Made by a program: the position numbers and the translations under genes. The notes below the pieces were generated by a model. That model saw only the letters and a list, made by a program, of their open reading frames with translations. It ran no database searches and was not told where the DNA came from. A DNA stretch of 64,000 nt from Luteitalea sp. TBR-22 (GTDB lineage: Bacteria > Acidobacteriota > Vicinamibacteria > Vicinamibacterales > Vicinamibacteraceae). Below, one piece after another: positions 25,948-34,081 of the stretch. Location of the stretch: positions 3,246,501 through 3,310,500 of the forward strand of contig NZ_AP024452.1 in NCBI RefSeq assembly GCF_016865485.1, given 5' to 3'. Within the stretch, counting starts at the first letter, position 1, and each line of letters begins with the position of its first letter.

Positions 25948-27942
25948 TTACGCCTTGAACCCGGACACGAGCTGCTGCAGCTCGCTGGCGAGCTTGGCCA
26001 GGCCGGCCGACGCGTTCTGCGAGTCGGAGGCGCCGTCGCTCGTGCTGCGCGCCGCCTGGGCGACGCCCGTGATGTTCTGGGCGATCTCCGCCGTGCCGCG
26101 CGCCGCCTCGGTGACGTTGCGCGAGATCTCGTTGGCGGTCGCCGTCTGTTCCTCCACCGCGCTGGCGATGGTGCCGGAGATGTCGTTGATCTGGTTGATG
26201 ATCGCGCTGATCTCGGCGATCGCCTGCGTCGCCCCGCGCGTGTCGCCCTGGATCGCCTCGATCTTCTGGCTGATGTCCTCGGTCGCCTTGGCGGTCTCCT
26301 TGGCCAGCTCCTTGACCTCGTTGGCGACCACCGCGAAGCCCTTGCCGGCCTCGCCGGCCCGCGCCGCCTCGATGGTGGCGTTGAGGGCCAGCAGGTTGGT
26401 CTGCTGCGCAATCGAGGTGATCACCTTGATCACCTTGCCGATCTCGGCGCTGCTCTCCCCGAGCTTGGTGACCGTGGCGTTGGTGGTGTCGGCGACGCGC
26501 ACCGCCTGCGACGCCACCTTGGCGGCGTCGGCGGCGTTCTTGGCGATCTCGCGGATGCTCGCGCCCATTTCCTCGGTGCCGGTGGCCACCGTCTGCACGT
26601 TGCGGCTCACCTGCTCGGAGGCCGCCGACACGACGTTGGCCTGCGCGGAGGTCTCCTCGGCGTTGGCGCCCATCTGGGTGCTCACCGCCGTGAGTTCCTC
26701 GGCCGAGCTCGCCAGGGTGTCGGCATGGGCCGAGATCTGCAGCAGCAGCTGCTTGAGGCGTTCCTGCTGCCGGACGCGCTCGGTGATGTCGGTGGCGTAC
26801 TTGACGACCTTGAACGGGGCGCCGTTCATGTCGAGGATCGGGTTGTACGAGGCCTGAATCCAGACCTCCTTGCCGCCCTTGCCCAGGCGCCTGTACTCGG
26901 CGGCCTGGTAGCGGCCGGCCCGGAGGTCGGCCCAGAACTGCTGGTACTCGCTGCTGGCCGCGTAGGCCGGCTCCACGAACATGCGGTGGTGCTTGCCCTG
27001 CACCTCGTCGAGACGGTAACCGAGCGTCGCGAGGAAGTTGTCGTTGGCGGTGCGGATGGTGCCGTCGAGATCGAACTCGATCACCGCCTGCGCCTTGCTG
27101 ATGGCTGCGAGCTGGCCTTCGAAGTCGGCGTTGCGGAGCTTGCTCGCCGTGATGTCGGTGGCGAACTTGACGACCTTGAACGGGCGGCCGTTGAGGTCGA
27201 AGATCGGGTTGTAGGAGGCCTGGATCCAGACTTCCTTCCCGCCCTTGCCGATGCGCTTGTACTCGGCGGCCTGGAACTTGCCGGCGCCGAGGTCGGCCCA
27301 GAACTGCTGATACTCGCGGCTCTGCGCGAACGCCGGCTCGACGAACATCCGGTGGTGCTTGCCCTGGATCTCGTCGAGGCGGTAGCCGAGCGTGGTGAGG
27401 AAGTTGTCGTTGGCGGTACGCACGGTGCCGTCGAGTTCGAACTCGATCACCGCCTGCGCCTTGCTGATGGCCGCGAGCTGGCCGGCATAGTCGGCGCTCT
27501 GCAGCTTGCTCTGGGTCGTGTCGGTGGCGTACTTGACGACCTTGAACGGCTTGCCGTCGGGTCCGATGATCGGGTTGTAGGAGGCCTGGATCCAGACTTC
27601 CTTGCCGTTCTTGCCGATCCGCTTGTACTCGGCGGCCTGGTACTTGCCGGCGCGCAGGTCCGACCAGAACTGCTGGTACTCACGACTGGCCGCGTAGGCG
27701 GGCTCAACGAACATGCGGTGGTGCTGCCCCTTGATCTCGTCGAGGCGGTAGCCGAGCGCATGCAGGAAGTTCTCGTTGGCGCTGATGATCGTGCCGTCCA
27801 TCTCGAACTCGATCACGGCCTGGCTCTTGTCGAGCGCGGCCAGCTGTCCCCGCAGGGTCAGGAGTTCGAAGTCGGCGTCGTGTGTCTGGTCGGTCTGTTG
27901 TGAACTCAGGGCCAATGCGCCCCGGTTCCTCGGCGTTCCCAT
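25948..27942 (-). CDS. Soluble chemoreceptor with three tandem PAS domains
   Basis: 664 residues, no membrane helix and no HAMP segment. Three PAS units repeat with a period of 122 residues ([10 protein letters not shown] at 41, [10 protein letters not shown] at 163, [10 protein letters not shown] at 285), each with [28 protein letters not shown] and [11 protein letters not shown]. These units resemble the PAS domains of cytoplasmic, cofactor-binding receptors, but the ligand is unknown. The MCP domain follows from about residue 400 with the same hairpin tip as the globin receptor. The ATG at 27942 has GGGGAGG nine to ten bases upstream. It is the first gene of the chemotaxis operon. Much longer readings upstream are a shadow frame. 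Confidence 0.93.
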   Translation of the reverse strand: MGTPRNRGALALSSQQTDQTHDADFELLTLRGQLAALDKSQAVIEFEMDGTIISANENFLHALGYRLDEIKGQHHRMFVEPAYAASREYQQFWSDLRAGKYQAAEYKRIGKNGKEVWIQASYNPIIGPDGKPFKVVKYATDTTQSKLQSADYAGQLAAISKAQAVIEFELDGTVRTANDNFLTTLGYRLDEIQGKHHRMFVEPAFAQSREYQQFWADLGAGKFQAAEYKRIGKGGKEVWIQASYNPIFDLNGRPFKVVKFATDITASKLRNADFEGQLAAISKAQAVIEFDLDGTIRTANDNFLATLGYRLDEVQGKHHRMFVEPAYAASSEYQQFWADLRAGRYQAAEYRRLGKGGKEVWIQASYNPILDMNGAPFKVVKYATDITERVRQQERLKQLLLQISAHADTLASSAEELTAVSTQMGANAEETSAQANVVSAASEQVSRNVQTVATGTEEMGASIREIAKNAADAAKVASQAVRVADTTNATVTKLGESSAEIGKVIKVITSIAQQTNLLALNATIEAARAGEAGKGFAVVANEVKELAKETAKATEDISQKIEAIQGDTRGATQAIAEISAIINQINDISGTIASAVEEQTATANEISRNVTEAARGTAEIAQNITGVAQAARSTSDGASDSQNASAGLAKLASELQQLVSGFKA
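25967..26717 (-). repeat. Long repeat: MCP signalling-domain copy B
   Basis: Partner of 20653-21405. Identity falls off abruptly at both ends, where the receptor-specific sequences begin (HAMP-like in the globin receptor, a short linker here). Confidence 0.85.
26766..27864 (-). repeat. Three tandem 366-base PAS repeats
   Basis: The receptor gene contains three consecutive copies of a 366-base unit coding for the PAS domains, with long identical stretches between copies. They arose by in-frame tandem duplication and can recombine to change the PAS number. Confidence 0.8.
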
Positions 27943-28061
27943 GGTGGGCTTCCTCCCCGCGCCTCCCGCCCTTCCCTGGCGAGGGACGCAACGTGGTTGG
28001 GATGAACGCCCGGGCGGCGGTCGGCGTCGTGCTGGCGCGCAGCTCGTGGCGCACTGCTGGA

Positions 28062-28079
28062 CTTCAAGTCCGGTGCCAG
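28062..28079 (-). promoter_or_regulatory. Weak sigma-54-like site upstream of the chemotaxis operon
   Basis: On the minus strand TGGCACCGGACTTGAA has the -24 TGGCAC element and correct spacing, but GA where the -12 GC should be. It lies 120 bases before the receptor ATG in the 260-base gap 27943-28202, which otherwise shows no gene. Confidence 0.25.
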
Positions 28080-28202
28080 CGCGTGCCGGCACCAATTCCT
28101 CCACAAAAGCCGCGAATCCGTCGCGGCGGCCTCGCGCGTCCTGCCCTTGGTTATGTGTGTGCGGCGTCCGACACGGTCGAGCGTCCGACAAGGCAAGGCA
28201 TT

Positions 28203-29900
28203 TCAGAGCCCGATGGCGGTGCCACTGCCGGCCCGCTCGCGGAGCACGCCCTGCAGGTGCTGCTCCACGCGGCCGAACTCCGCGCACACGGCCTCGGCCA
28301 TCGTCGCCAGCGTGGCGGCCGGCGCGCCACTGTGGCCGGCCTGTTCGAGCCGGCTGGCCAGTTCCTGCAGGTACGAGGCGCCCAGGTTGCCCGCGCTGCC
28401 CTTGACCGAGTGCGCCACGCGGGCCACCGGCCCGGCCTCGAGCGGCCGGCCGCGCAAGTCGCGCAGGCGCTCGGGCGTGTCGCGCAGGAACAGCGACACG
28501 AGTTCGACCACCAGGTCGGGCTCTCCCGGTTCCTGGAGCGAGGCGAGCATCTCGAGCACTTCGGCATCGACGGGAGGTGGCAGGGGCTGGGGCATGTCCA
28601 TCGGGGTCGTCCTCGGGGCGGCGGCGGGTGCGGCCTGGGCTGTCGACGGCAGCCGGGGCGCGGGCACGGCGCGCAGCGTGGTCATGAAGCGGAGGTCCTG
28701 GGCCGGCGTCGCGTAGCACACCCGCATGCCGGGCGCGTCGCGATCTGCATCGCGGCCGATGCGGGCCACGACCGGGTCGCCGATCGACACCTCCTCCCCG
28801 CGCTGCCGGAGCGCGGTCTGGAGGCGGCTGCTGATGATCGTGGCCATCTCGCCCAGGGTGGCCGACACGTCCGCGTCGGTCACCACGTCGCCGGCCTGCA
28901 GGTACTGCGCGGTCATCCGCTCGCTCATGGCGCGCGGCGCGCAGATCAGGAACTCGAGGTCGCAATCCTCGCGGTCGAGCCGCAGCGCGACCCGCACGAG
29001 GTCGTCGCCGGGCGCGGGCGGCTGGCTGCTCGGCGTGGCGAGCACTTCGATGCCGAGCATCATCCCGAAGACCTGCTCGGTGGCCGAGATCATCTGCGGC
29101 CGCAGATCGGCCCGCGACGCAAGGGCGCGCTGCTCGGGAGGCTCCTCGACGACGAGCCGCGCGAACTGCTGCCGGAAGCTCTCGGCGACGAAGGTCCGCT
29201 GCAGCACGGCGTCGGCGTCGACGACCGGCTGGTTGACGTCGCCGGTCACCGCCGCGACGACGCGGACCGACGACAGTTCGGGCAGGCTGCGCAGCTTGCG
29301 CAGCAGCATCGGCGTGGCGATGGCCCCGAGGTCCTGCCCGACGATCACCAGCGACGGGCGCTGGTCGAGGCAGGTCCGCAACCCTTCGGCCCCGGCCGCC
29401 GCCTCGACGACGATGTAGTCACGCAGGCTCTCGCGGACCATGCGTCGGAAGTCGGCGTCGCCGTCGACGACCAGGACGCGCGAGCCCTTGGGCACGCCCG
29501 AGAGGCTGCGCGAGGGCTGGCCGGGCGACGCCTTGAGGCGCGCCAGGATCTCCTGGATGCGGTCGGCCACGTCCAGCGGCCGCAGCGGCTTGGCCAGGTA
29601 GGCCGAGATGCCGTGACGCACCAGTTGTCGCACCTTCGACTCGTCGCGAACCGACGAGAGCACGATGACCGGCAGGTGTCGCAGCGACGGCGTGCGCCTG
29701 ATGGCCTCCAGCGTCTCGATGCCGTCCATGAGCGGCATCATCACGTCGAGCACGACGAAGTCCACCTGCTGCCGGCCCAGCAGGTCGAGCGCCTCGAGGC
29801 CGTTGGTGGCTTCACTGACGGTGCAACCGGCTTTCCTGCGCAGGATCCGGGACAGGAGCAGGCGCACGTTCGGCTGGTCGTCGACGATCAGGGCCTTCAT
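28203..29900 (-). CDS. REC - pseudo-REC - CheX-like - Hpt signalling protein
   Basis: 565 residues in four modules. An active receiver comes first (1-125; Asp52 in [17 protein letters not shown]). A second receiver-like domain (about 135-250) has Gly-Gln in place of the phosphoacceptor ([10 protein letters not shown]). A CheX-like domain (about 265-410) begins [21 protein letters not shown], but its ExxN phosphatase signature reads EMAT. The C-terminal Hpt domain has its histidine in [13 protein letters not shown]. The paralogue at 30012-31307 lacks the Hpt but keeps ExxN. The protein could pass phosphate between its receiver and Hpt and bind CheY-P or the motor through the CheX part. A sigma-28-like promoter lies 58 bases upstream. 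Confidence 0.85.
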   Translation of the reverse strand: MKALIVDDQPNVRLLLSRILRRKAGCTVSEATNGLEALDLLGRQQVDFVVLDVMMPLMDGIETLEAIRRTPSLRHLPVIVLSSVRDESKVRQLVRHGISAYLAKPLRPLDVADRIQEILARLKASPGQPSRSLSGVPKGSRVLVVDGDADFRRMVRESLRDYIVVEAAAGAEGLRTCLDQRPSLVIVGQDLGAIATPMLLRKLRSLPELSSVRVVAAVTGDVNQPVVDADAVLQRTFVAESFRQQFARLVVEEPPEQRALASRADLRPQMISATEQVFGMMLGIEVLATPSSQPPAPGDDLVRVALRLDREDCDLEFLICAPRAMSERMTAQYLQAGDVVTDADVSATLGEMATIISSRLQTALRQRGEEVSIGDPVVARIGRDADRDAPGMRVCYATPAQDLRFMTTLRAVPAPRLPSTAQAAPAAAPRTTPMDMPQPLPPPVDAEVLEMLASLQEPGEPDLVVELVSLFLRDTPERLRDLRGRPLEAGPVARVAHSVKGSAGNLGASYLQELASRLEQAGHSGAPAATLATMAEAVCAEFGRVEQHLQGVLRERAGSGTAIGL

Positions 29901-29957
29901 GATGGCCCCCGCTCGTCGGATCGAGGCCGGGGGTGCGCGCAGGACGTCACATGTGCG

Positions 29958-29985
29958 GAATCGGCACGAGGCGTGGCAGCCTTCA
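29958..29985 (-). promoter_or_regulatory. Sigma-28-like promoter of the REC-CheX-Hpt gene
   Basis: On the minus strand TGAA, 16 bases, then GCCGATTC. This resembles TAAA-N15-GCCGATAA with one extra spacer base and lies 58 bases before the ATG. The same TGAA-N16-GCCGATT form recurs at 33970-33997. Confidence 0.5.
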
Positions 29986-30011
29986 ACCCGGGACCGTCCC
30001 GACGGCGGGGC

Positions 30012-31307
30012 TCAGGACGCCGAGGCGCCAGCCGTCGTCGGCGCGTGGCGCGGCACCGGGCGCAGATAGGCCGTGAACCGGATGTCGCCCGCCGCGTTGT
30101 GGAAGCCGACGCCCGCCCAGGTGTCGGCCACGGCCAGCGTCTCGGCCAGCACCGACACCAACGGCAGGCCGATGGTCACCTCGTCGCCGCGGCCGCGCAG
30201 GGCGTTCTGGAGCCGTCCGCTGATGATGTTGGCCACCTCCTGCAGGGTCGATGCGACGTCCTCGTCGGTGACGACCTCGGCACCTTGCAGGAAGAGCGCC
30301 GTCATGCGCTCGCTCATCTCGCGGGCCGTCGCCACGCCGAACTCGAGGTCGCTGTCCTCGGCCGGCAGCGACAGCACCACGCAGGCGTGGTCGGCACCGG
30401 CGGCCGGCGGCGGCGGCTCGACGGCATCGGCGAAGACCTCGATGCCGAGCATCATCCCGAACACCTGCTCGGTCGCCGAGATCATCTGCGGGCGCAGTTC
30501 CGGGCGGGCCAGCAGCACCCGCTGCTCCGGCGAGCCGCCGGTGACCAGGCGGGCGAACTGCTTCTTGAACGCCTCGGGGACGAAGGTGCGCTGGATGATG
30601 GCGTCGGCATCGGCCAACGGGGCCTCGTTGCCGCGCGAGCCGGCGACCACCACGGGCACCGAGGCCAGGGTCGGCAGGCTGCGGAGCTTGCGCAGGAACA
30701 GCGGCGCCGGCACCGCGCCGAGATTCTGTCCGAGCAGGATGGCGGCGGGCCGACCGTCGAGGCAGGCCCGCAGGCCCTGCGCGCCGCCCTCCGCTTCGGC
30801 GATCACGTACTGGTGGCCGAGCGTCGACCGCACGAAGTGTCGGAAGTCGGCATCGCCGTCGACCACGAGGATCTGGGCGCCATCGGGCAGCCCGAGCAGC
30901 GTCCTCCCCTGCCCCTGCTGCGGCGCGTGCGTGCTCGCGCCGAGCGAGGCCACGAAGCGCTGCACGCGCGCCGACGCGTCCGAGGGACGGAGCGGCTTGG
31001 TCAGGTAGGCGCTGACGCCGAGCGACACCAGCTGGCGCACCTGCGCCTCGTCGCGCACCGCCGACAGCACCATGACGGGCAGGGTGCGCAGTTGCGGCGT
31101 GTTCCTGATCGCTTCGAGCGTCTCGATGCCGTCCATGATCGGCATCATGATGTCGATCACGACGAAATCGAAGTGGTGACGAGCCAGCAGGTCGAGGGCC
31201 TCGATGCCGTTGGTCGCCTCGGTGACCGCGCAATCGACCTCGCGCCTGAGGATGCGCGACAGGAGCAGGCGAACGGTCGGTTCGTCGTCAACGATCAGGG
31301 CTTTCAC
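30012..31307 (-). CDS. REC - pseudo-REC - CheX-like protein with intact phosphatase motif
   Basis: 431 residues, collinear with the first 400 of the 28203-29900 protein. The receiver has its phosphoacceptor in FVVIDIMMPIMDG and KPLRPS. The pseudo-receiver again has Gly-Gln (ILLGQNLGA) in place of aspartate. In the CheX-like domain the signature EVANIISG keeps ExxN, so CheY-P phosphatase activity is possible. The first codon is taken as the GTG at 31307 because the paralogue starts at the same residue (KALIVDD). No clear Shine-Dalgarno is visible, and a GTG at 31361 is the alternative. It is a duplicate of its neighbour with divided functions. Confidence 0.85.
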   Translation of the reverse strand: MKALIVDDEPTVRLLLSRILRREVDCAVTEATNGIEALDLLARHHFDFVVIDIMMPIMDGIETLEAIRNTPQLRTLPVMVLSAVRDEAQVRQLVSLGVSAYLTKPLRPSDASARVQRFVASLGASTHAPQQGQGRTLLGLPDGAQILVVDGDADFRHFVRSTLGHQYVIAEAEGGAQGLRACLDGRPAAILLGQNLGAVPAPLFLRKLRSLPTLASVPVVVAGSRGNEAPLADADAIIQRTFVPEAFKKQFARLVTGGSPEQRVLLARPELRPQMISATEQVFGMMLGIEVFADAVEPPPPAAGADHACVVLSLPAEDSDLEFGVATAREMSERMTALFLQGAEVVTDEDVASTLQEVANIISGRLQNALRGRGDEVTIGLPLVSVLAETLAVADTWAGVGFHNAAGDIRFTAYLRPVPRHAPTTAGASAS

Positions 31308-31424
31308 GGTGTGCGCGTCGGCGGCGTGGGGAGGTCGCGGCGCTCCGCGGGCGCCGGCCACGCGGCTCGAGGGTTACATTACCATCCTTCGATCCGACAG
31401 CGGCGGCTGGCGCGAGCGAGTGCG

Positions 31425-32348
31425 TCAGTGCCCGGGGCGCGTCGCCTCGGCCGGGTGCGCGGCCGGCGCGGACGCGTGCCCCTGAGGGGGCGCCGTCGTC
31501 GCGGCCGCATGCGCCTCCGGGGCGGCCGGCGAGGGATGTTCCGGCGCCACAGGCGCCTGGCCCGCGGCTTTCGCGATTCGCGGCACCTGGTCGTTCTGCA
31601 CGACGATCGAGACCCGACGGTTGCGCGGGTTCAGGGGCTCCTCGGGGGTGCGCAGGATCGTGTCGGCGAATCCCCGGATCGCCTTCACGTGCCTCGGCGG
31701 CAGCCCTGCGTCCTCCATGATGCGGCGCGCCGCGTTGGCGCGGTCGGCCGACAGCTCCCAGTTCGTGTACGAGTGGTCCCTGCCGAACGGCTGCGCGTCG
31801 GTGTGCCCCTCGATGGCGATCGCCTGTGGCAGCTGCGCGAGTTCCCGGGCGATGATCTGGAGCACCTCGCGGGTCTCGGACTTCACCTGCGAACTGCCCG
31901 AGTCGAAGAAGGTGGAGGTGCCGCCCTCCTGCAGCTCGATGCGCAGGCCCTCGGCCGTGACCTTGATCTCGATCAGGTCCTCGAGGTTCTTGAAGCCGGG
32001 GATGGCCTTGATGTTCTCCTTGATCCGCTCCGCCGCGCGCTGCAGCGCCGCGGTCGCCGCCGCGACGTCGGGCGTCGCGCTGCTGCCCGCCCCGTTGCCG
32101 ACGATGCCGGCGCCCGCGGCGATGGGCGACCTGCCGTGCTCGTACTCGAAGATGCCGGGATCCTGGAAGTAACCGGCCACCGCGTTCTTGACCGCAGGAC
32201 TCTGGTTGACCAGCCACATCACCAGGAAGAACGCCATCATGGCCGTCACGAAGTCGGCGTAGGCGACCTTCCACGCCCCGCCGTGGTGGCCGCCATGGCC
32301 CCCCTTCTTCTTCTTGATGATGATGACGGGCGCGTGCTGGGCTGCCAT
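31425..32348 (-). CDS. motB: Flagellar stator protein MotB (set 1)
   Basis: 307 residues. A basic cytoplasmic N-terminus (VIIIKKKKGGHGGHHGG) leads to one membrane helix with the ion-conducting aspartate Asp32 in YADFVTAMMAFFLVMWL. A periplasmic OmpA-like peptidoglycan-binding domain follows (IAIEGHTDAQPFG, NWELSADRANAARRIM, NPRNRRVSIVV). The C-terminal 50 residues are an Ala/Pro/His-rich tail beyond the usual end. The gene is nine bases downstream of motA set 1. Confidence 0.95.
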   Translation of the reverse strand: MAAQHAPVIIIKKKKGGHGGHHGGAWKVAYADFVTAMMAFFLVMWLVNQSPAVKNAVAGYFQDPGIFEYEHGRSPIAAGAGIVGNGAGSSATPDVAAATAALQRAAERIKENIKAIPGFKNLEDLIEIKVTAEGLRIELQEGGTSTFFDSGSSQVKSETREVLQIIARELAQLPQAIAIEGHTDAQPFGRDHSYTNWELSADRANAARRIMEDAGLPPRHVKAIRGFADTILRTPEEPLNPRNRRVSIVVQNDQVPRIAKAAGQAPVAPEHPSPAAPEAHAAATTAPPQGHASAPAAHPAEATRPGH

Positions 32349-32357
32349 CGTGCTGTC

Positions 32358-33230
32358 CTAGGCCGCGGCCGCGACGTCGGCCTTCTGTCCCTTGCAGGCC
32401 TGCTCGGTCTCGGTGAACGTGGGGCGGACGTCCTCGGGCAGCGTGCGTCGAGCGAACTCGACGGCGATCGCCGGCGGGAAGCCCTTGTAGACGGCCAGCA
32501 GGCCGGCCTTGATGCACGTGAGGTAGCGGCCTTCGGCCTCCACCTGGTGCTCCATCCCCACCGACATCGGCTGCACGAAGCCGTACGAGGCCAGGATGCC
32601 GAGGAAGGTACCGACCAGCGCCGCCGCGACGCTGTGGCCAATCTCCTCGGGCGGGCCGCCGATCTTCTGCATCGTGATGACGATGCCCAGCACGGCGGCG
32701 ACGATGCCGAGCCCGGGCAGCGCGTCGGCCACCTTGCCGAGCGTCTGCGCCGGCTTGAGCGCCTCGTGGTGGTGCACCTCGAGGTCCTCGTCCATCAGCG
32801 ACTCGAGGTCGTGCGGCGTGACGCCGCCGAGGATGATCACGCGCACCGAATCCGACAGGAACGACACCGCGTGGTGGTTGGCCAGGAACGTCGGGAACTT
32901 GCTGAAGATCGTGCTCTTCTCCGGCTCCTCGACATGGGCCTCGAGCGCCATGACGCCCGACTGCTGCGTCAGGCGATACAACTGGTACTGGAGCGCCAGG
33001 AGGTCGAGGTAGATGTCCTTGGTCGGCGGGGTCCGGAAGAACCCGCCGAATCGCGCCAGCAGGGCCTTGATGAGCGAGATCGGCGTGCCGATGACCAGCG
33101 CCCCGAGCGCCGCGCCGCCGATGATGATGAACTCGTTCAGCTGCCACAGCGCGCCGAGAACGCCGCCGTGCATGAGGAAGCCACCGGCGACCGAACCGAG
33201 CACGATCAGGGACCCGACGATGAGCAGCAT
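32358..33230 (-). CDS. motA: Flagellar stator protein MotA (set 1)
   Basis: 290 residues with four membrane helices. The first two are in LLIVGSLIVLGSVAGGFLM and EFIIIGGAALGALVIG; the last two surround the conserved PGLGIVAAVLGIVITM and VGTFLGILASYGFVQPM segments that line the ion channel. The charged cytoplasmic loop lies between them. This form (PGLGIVAAVLG, GTFLGI) is close to proton-type MotA of Proteobacteria. It follows the HD-GYP-like gene by 12 bases. Confidence 0.95.
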   Translation of the reverse strand: MLLIVGSLIVLGSVAGGFLMHGGVLGALWQLNEFIIIGGAALGALVIGTPISLIKALLARFGGFFRTPPTKDIYLDLLALQYQLYRLTQQSGVMALEAHVEEPEKSTIFSKFPTFLANHHAVSFLSDSVRVIILGGVTPHDLESLMDEDLEVHHHEALKPAQTLGKVADALPGLGIVAAVLGIVITMQKIGGPPEEIGHSVAAALVGTFLGILASYGFVQPMSVGMEHQVEAEGRYLTCIKAGLLAVYKGFPPAIAVEFARRTLPEDVRPTFTETEQACKGQKADVAAAA

Positions 33231-33242
33231 GTCAGGAATCCT

Positions 33243-33926
33243 CTAGGCGACGTCGGCCGCGACCTCGCGGTCGAGCACGCGCAGCCAGCTGTGGACCAGG
33301 GCAGGGTCGACGGTCTGTCCCGCCAGCGCAACCAGTTCCGCGCAGGCCCGGATGCCGACGGCAGCCGGCTGCCCGGGCCACCATCCGTGACTGGCCAGGT
33401 CGAAGTCGCGCACGAGGCGGGCGATGCGGGCAGCCAGCGGGATCTCGTCGCCGTGCAGGCCGAGCGGCAGGCCGTCGCCGTCGAACCGCTCGCTCACCGC
33501 GAGGGCCGCCGGCGCCAGGTGCGCCAGGGCCGGCACGGCCTGCAGCAGATCGTGCGCCGCGCGCCGGCGCTGCCATTCCAGCCAGGGGTTGTCGGCGCGA
33601 GCCACCACGGCCAGCGCGCCGATGTCGGCAAGCAGCGCCACGTCGTGCGCGACCTGCGTGGCCTGGTCGTCGAGTTCGATCGCCTCGGCCAACAGGCGCG
33701 CCCACTCGGCCGTCCGTCGGGCGCGGGCGGCGAGCGCCCGGTCGCGGCGGGCCAGGGCCGACAGCAAGAGAGAGGTCGGGGCCACGCCGGCCGCCGCTGC
33801 GGCGGTCAACAGGCCTTGCACGTGGGTCAGGACCCCGGTCGGGTCGGCGGCGGCCGACGCGCGCGGCGAGTCGGGGGGCGGCGACACCAGGGAGAGCAAC
33901 GAGGACGCGTCGAGAGAACCGTGCAT
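33243..33926 (-). CDS. Catalytically dead HD-GYP-domain protein
   Basis: 227 residues. The C-terminal three quarters align with HD-GYP c-di-GMP phosphodiesterases: ALLADIGALAV stands where ALLHDIGKIGI is expected, SERFDGDGLPLGLHGDEIPL stands for HHERYDGSGYPxGLxGEEIPL, then AARIARLVRDFD. The metal-binding histidines are gone (Ala100 for the HD histidine, and the HH pair before ERFDG is lost), so hydrolysis is not expected. The fold may still bind nucleotide or a partner. It is the first gene of the motA-motB operon behind a sigma-28-like promoter, so a role at the stator or motor is likely. Confidence 0.75.
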   Translation of the reverse strand: MHGSLDASSLLSLVSPPPDSPRASAAADPTGVLTHVQGLLTAAAAAGVAPTSLLLSALARRDRALAARARRTAEWARLLAEAIELDDQATQVAHDVALLADIGALAVVARADNPWLEWQRRRAAHDLLQAVPALAHLAPAALAVSERFDGDGLPLGLHGDEIPLAARIARLVRDFDLASHGWWPGQPAAVGIRACAELVALAGQTVDPALVHSWLRVLDREVAADVA

Positions 33927-33969
33927 GAGAGGCTCCGGAGAGCAGGACCGACCTGCCGCTCCGCACGGG

Positions 33970-33997
33970 CAATCGGCCCGAGCCGCGCCTCACTTCA
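33970..33997 (-). promoter_or_regulatory. Sigma-28-like promoter of the HD-GYP-motA-motB operon
   Basis: On the minus strand TGAA-N16-GCCGATTG ends about 44 bases before the ATG at 33926. Compared with the flagellin promoters the -35 is TGAAG instead of TAAAG. Confidence 0.5.
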
Positions 33998-34025
33998 ATG
34001 GCTGGACCTTCCCGCCCCCCTGCCC

Positions 34026-34049
34026 CCCGCCGGTAGGGGTTCCGGCGGG
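34026..34049 (-). terminator. Hairpin downstream of nadE
   Basis: CCCGCCGG and CCGGCGGG flank an eight-base loop 33 bases beyond the nadE stop codon. No T-run follows, so intrinsic termination is uncertain. Confidence 0.35.
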
Positions 34050-34081
34050 CCACCACTACCGTTGGTTGGCGTGGCGACGGC

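Noticed and set aside
26766-27864. CRISPR-like array from regular repeats
   Set aside because: The repeat units are 366 bases long, fully coding and without spacers; they are tandem PAS domains. No CRISPR array was seen anywhere in the window.
28062-28079. Firm sigma-54 promoter for the chemotaxis operon
   Set aside because: The invariant GC of the -12 element is GA here; it is kept only as a low-confidence site.
27943-28965. N-terminal extension of the triple-PAS receptor to 1005 residues
   Set aside because: The extension is antisense-like composition overlapping the REC-CheX-Hpt gene in another frame; the ATG at 27942 has a good ribosome site and is followed directly by PAS sequence.
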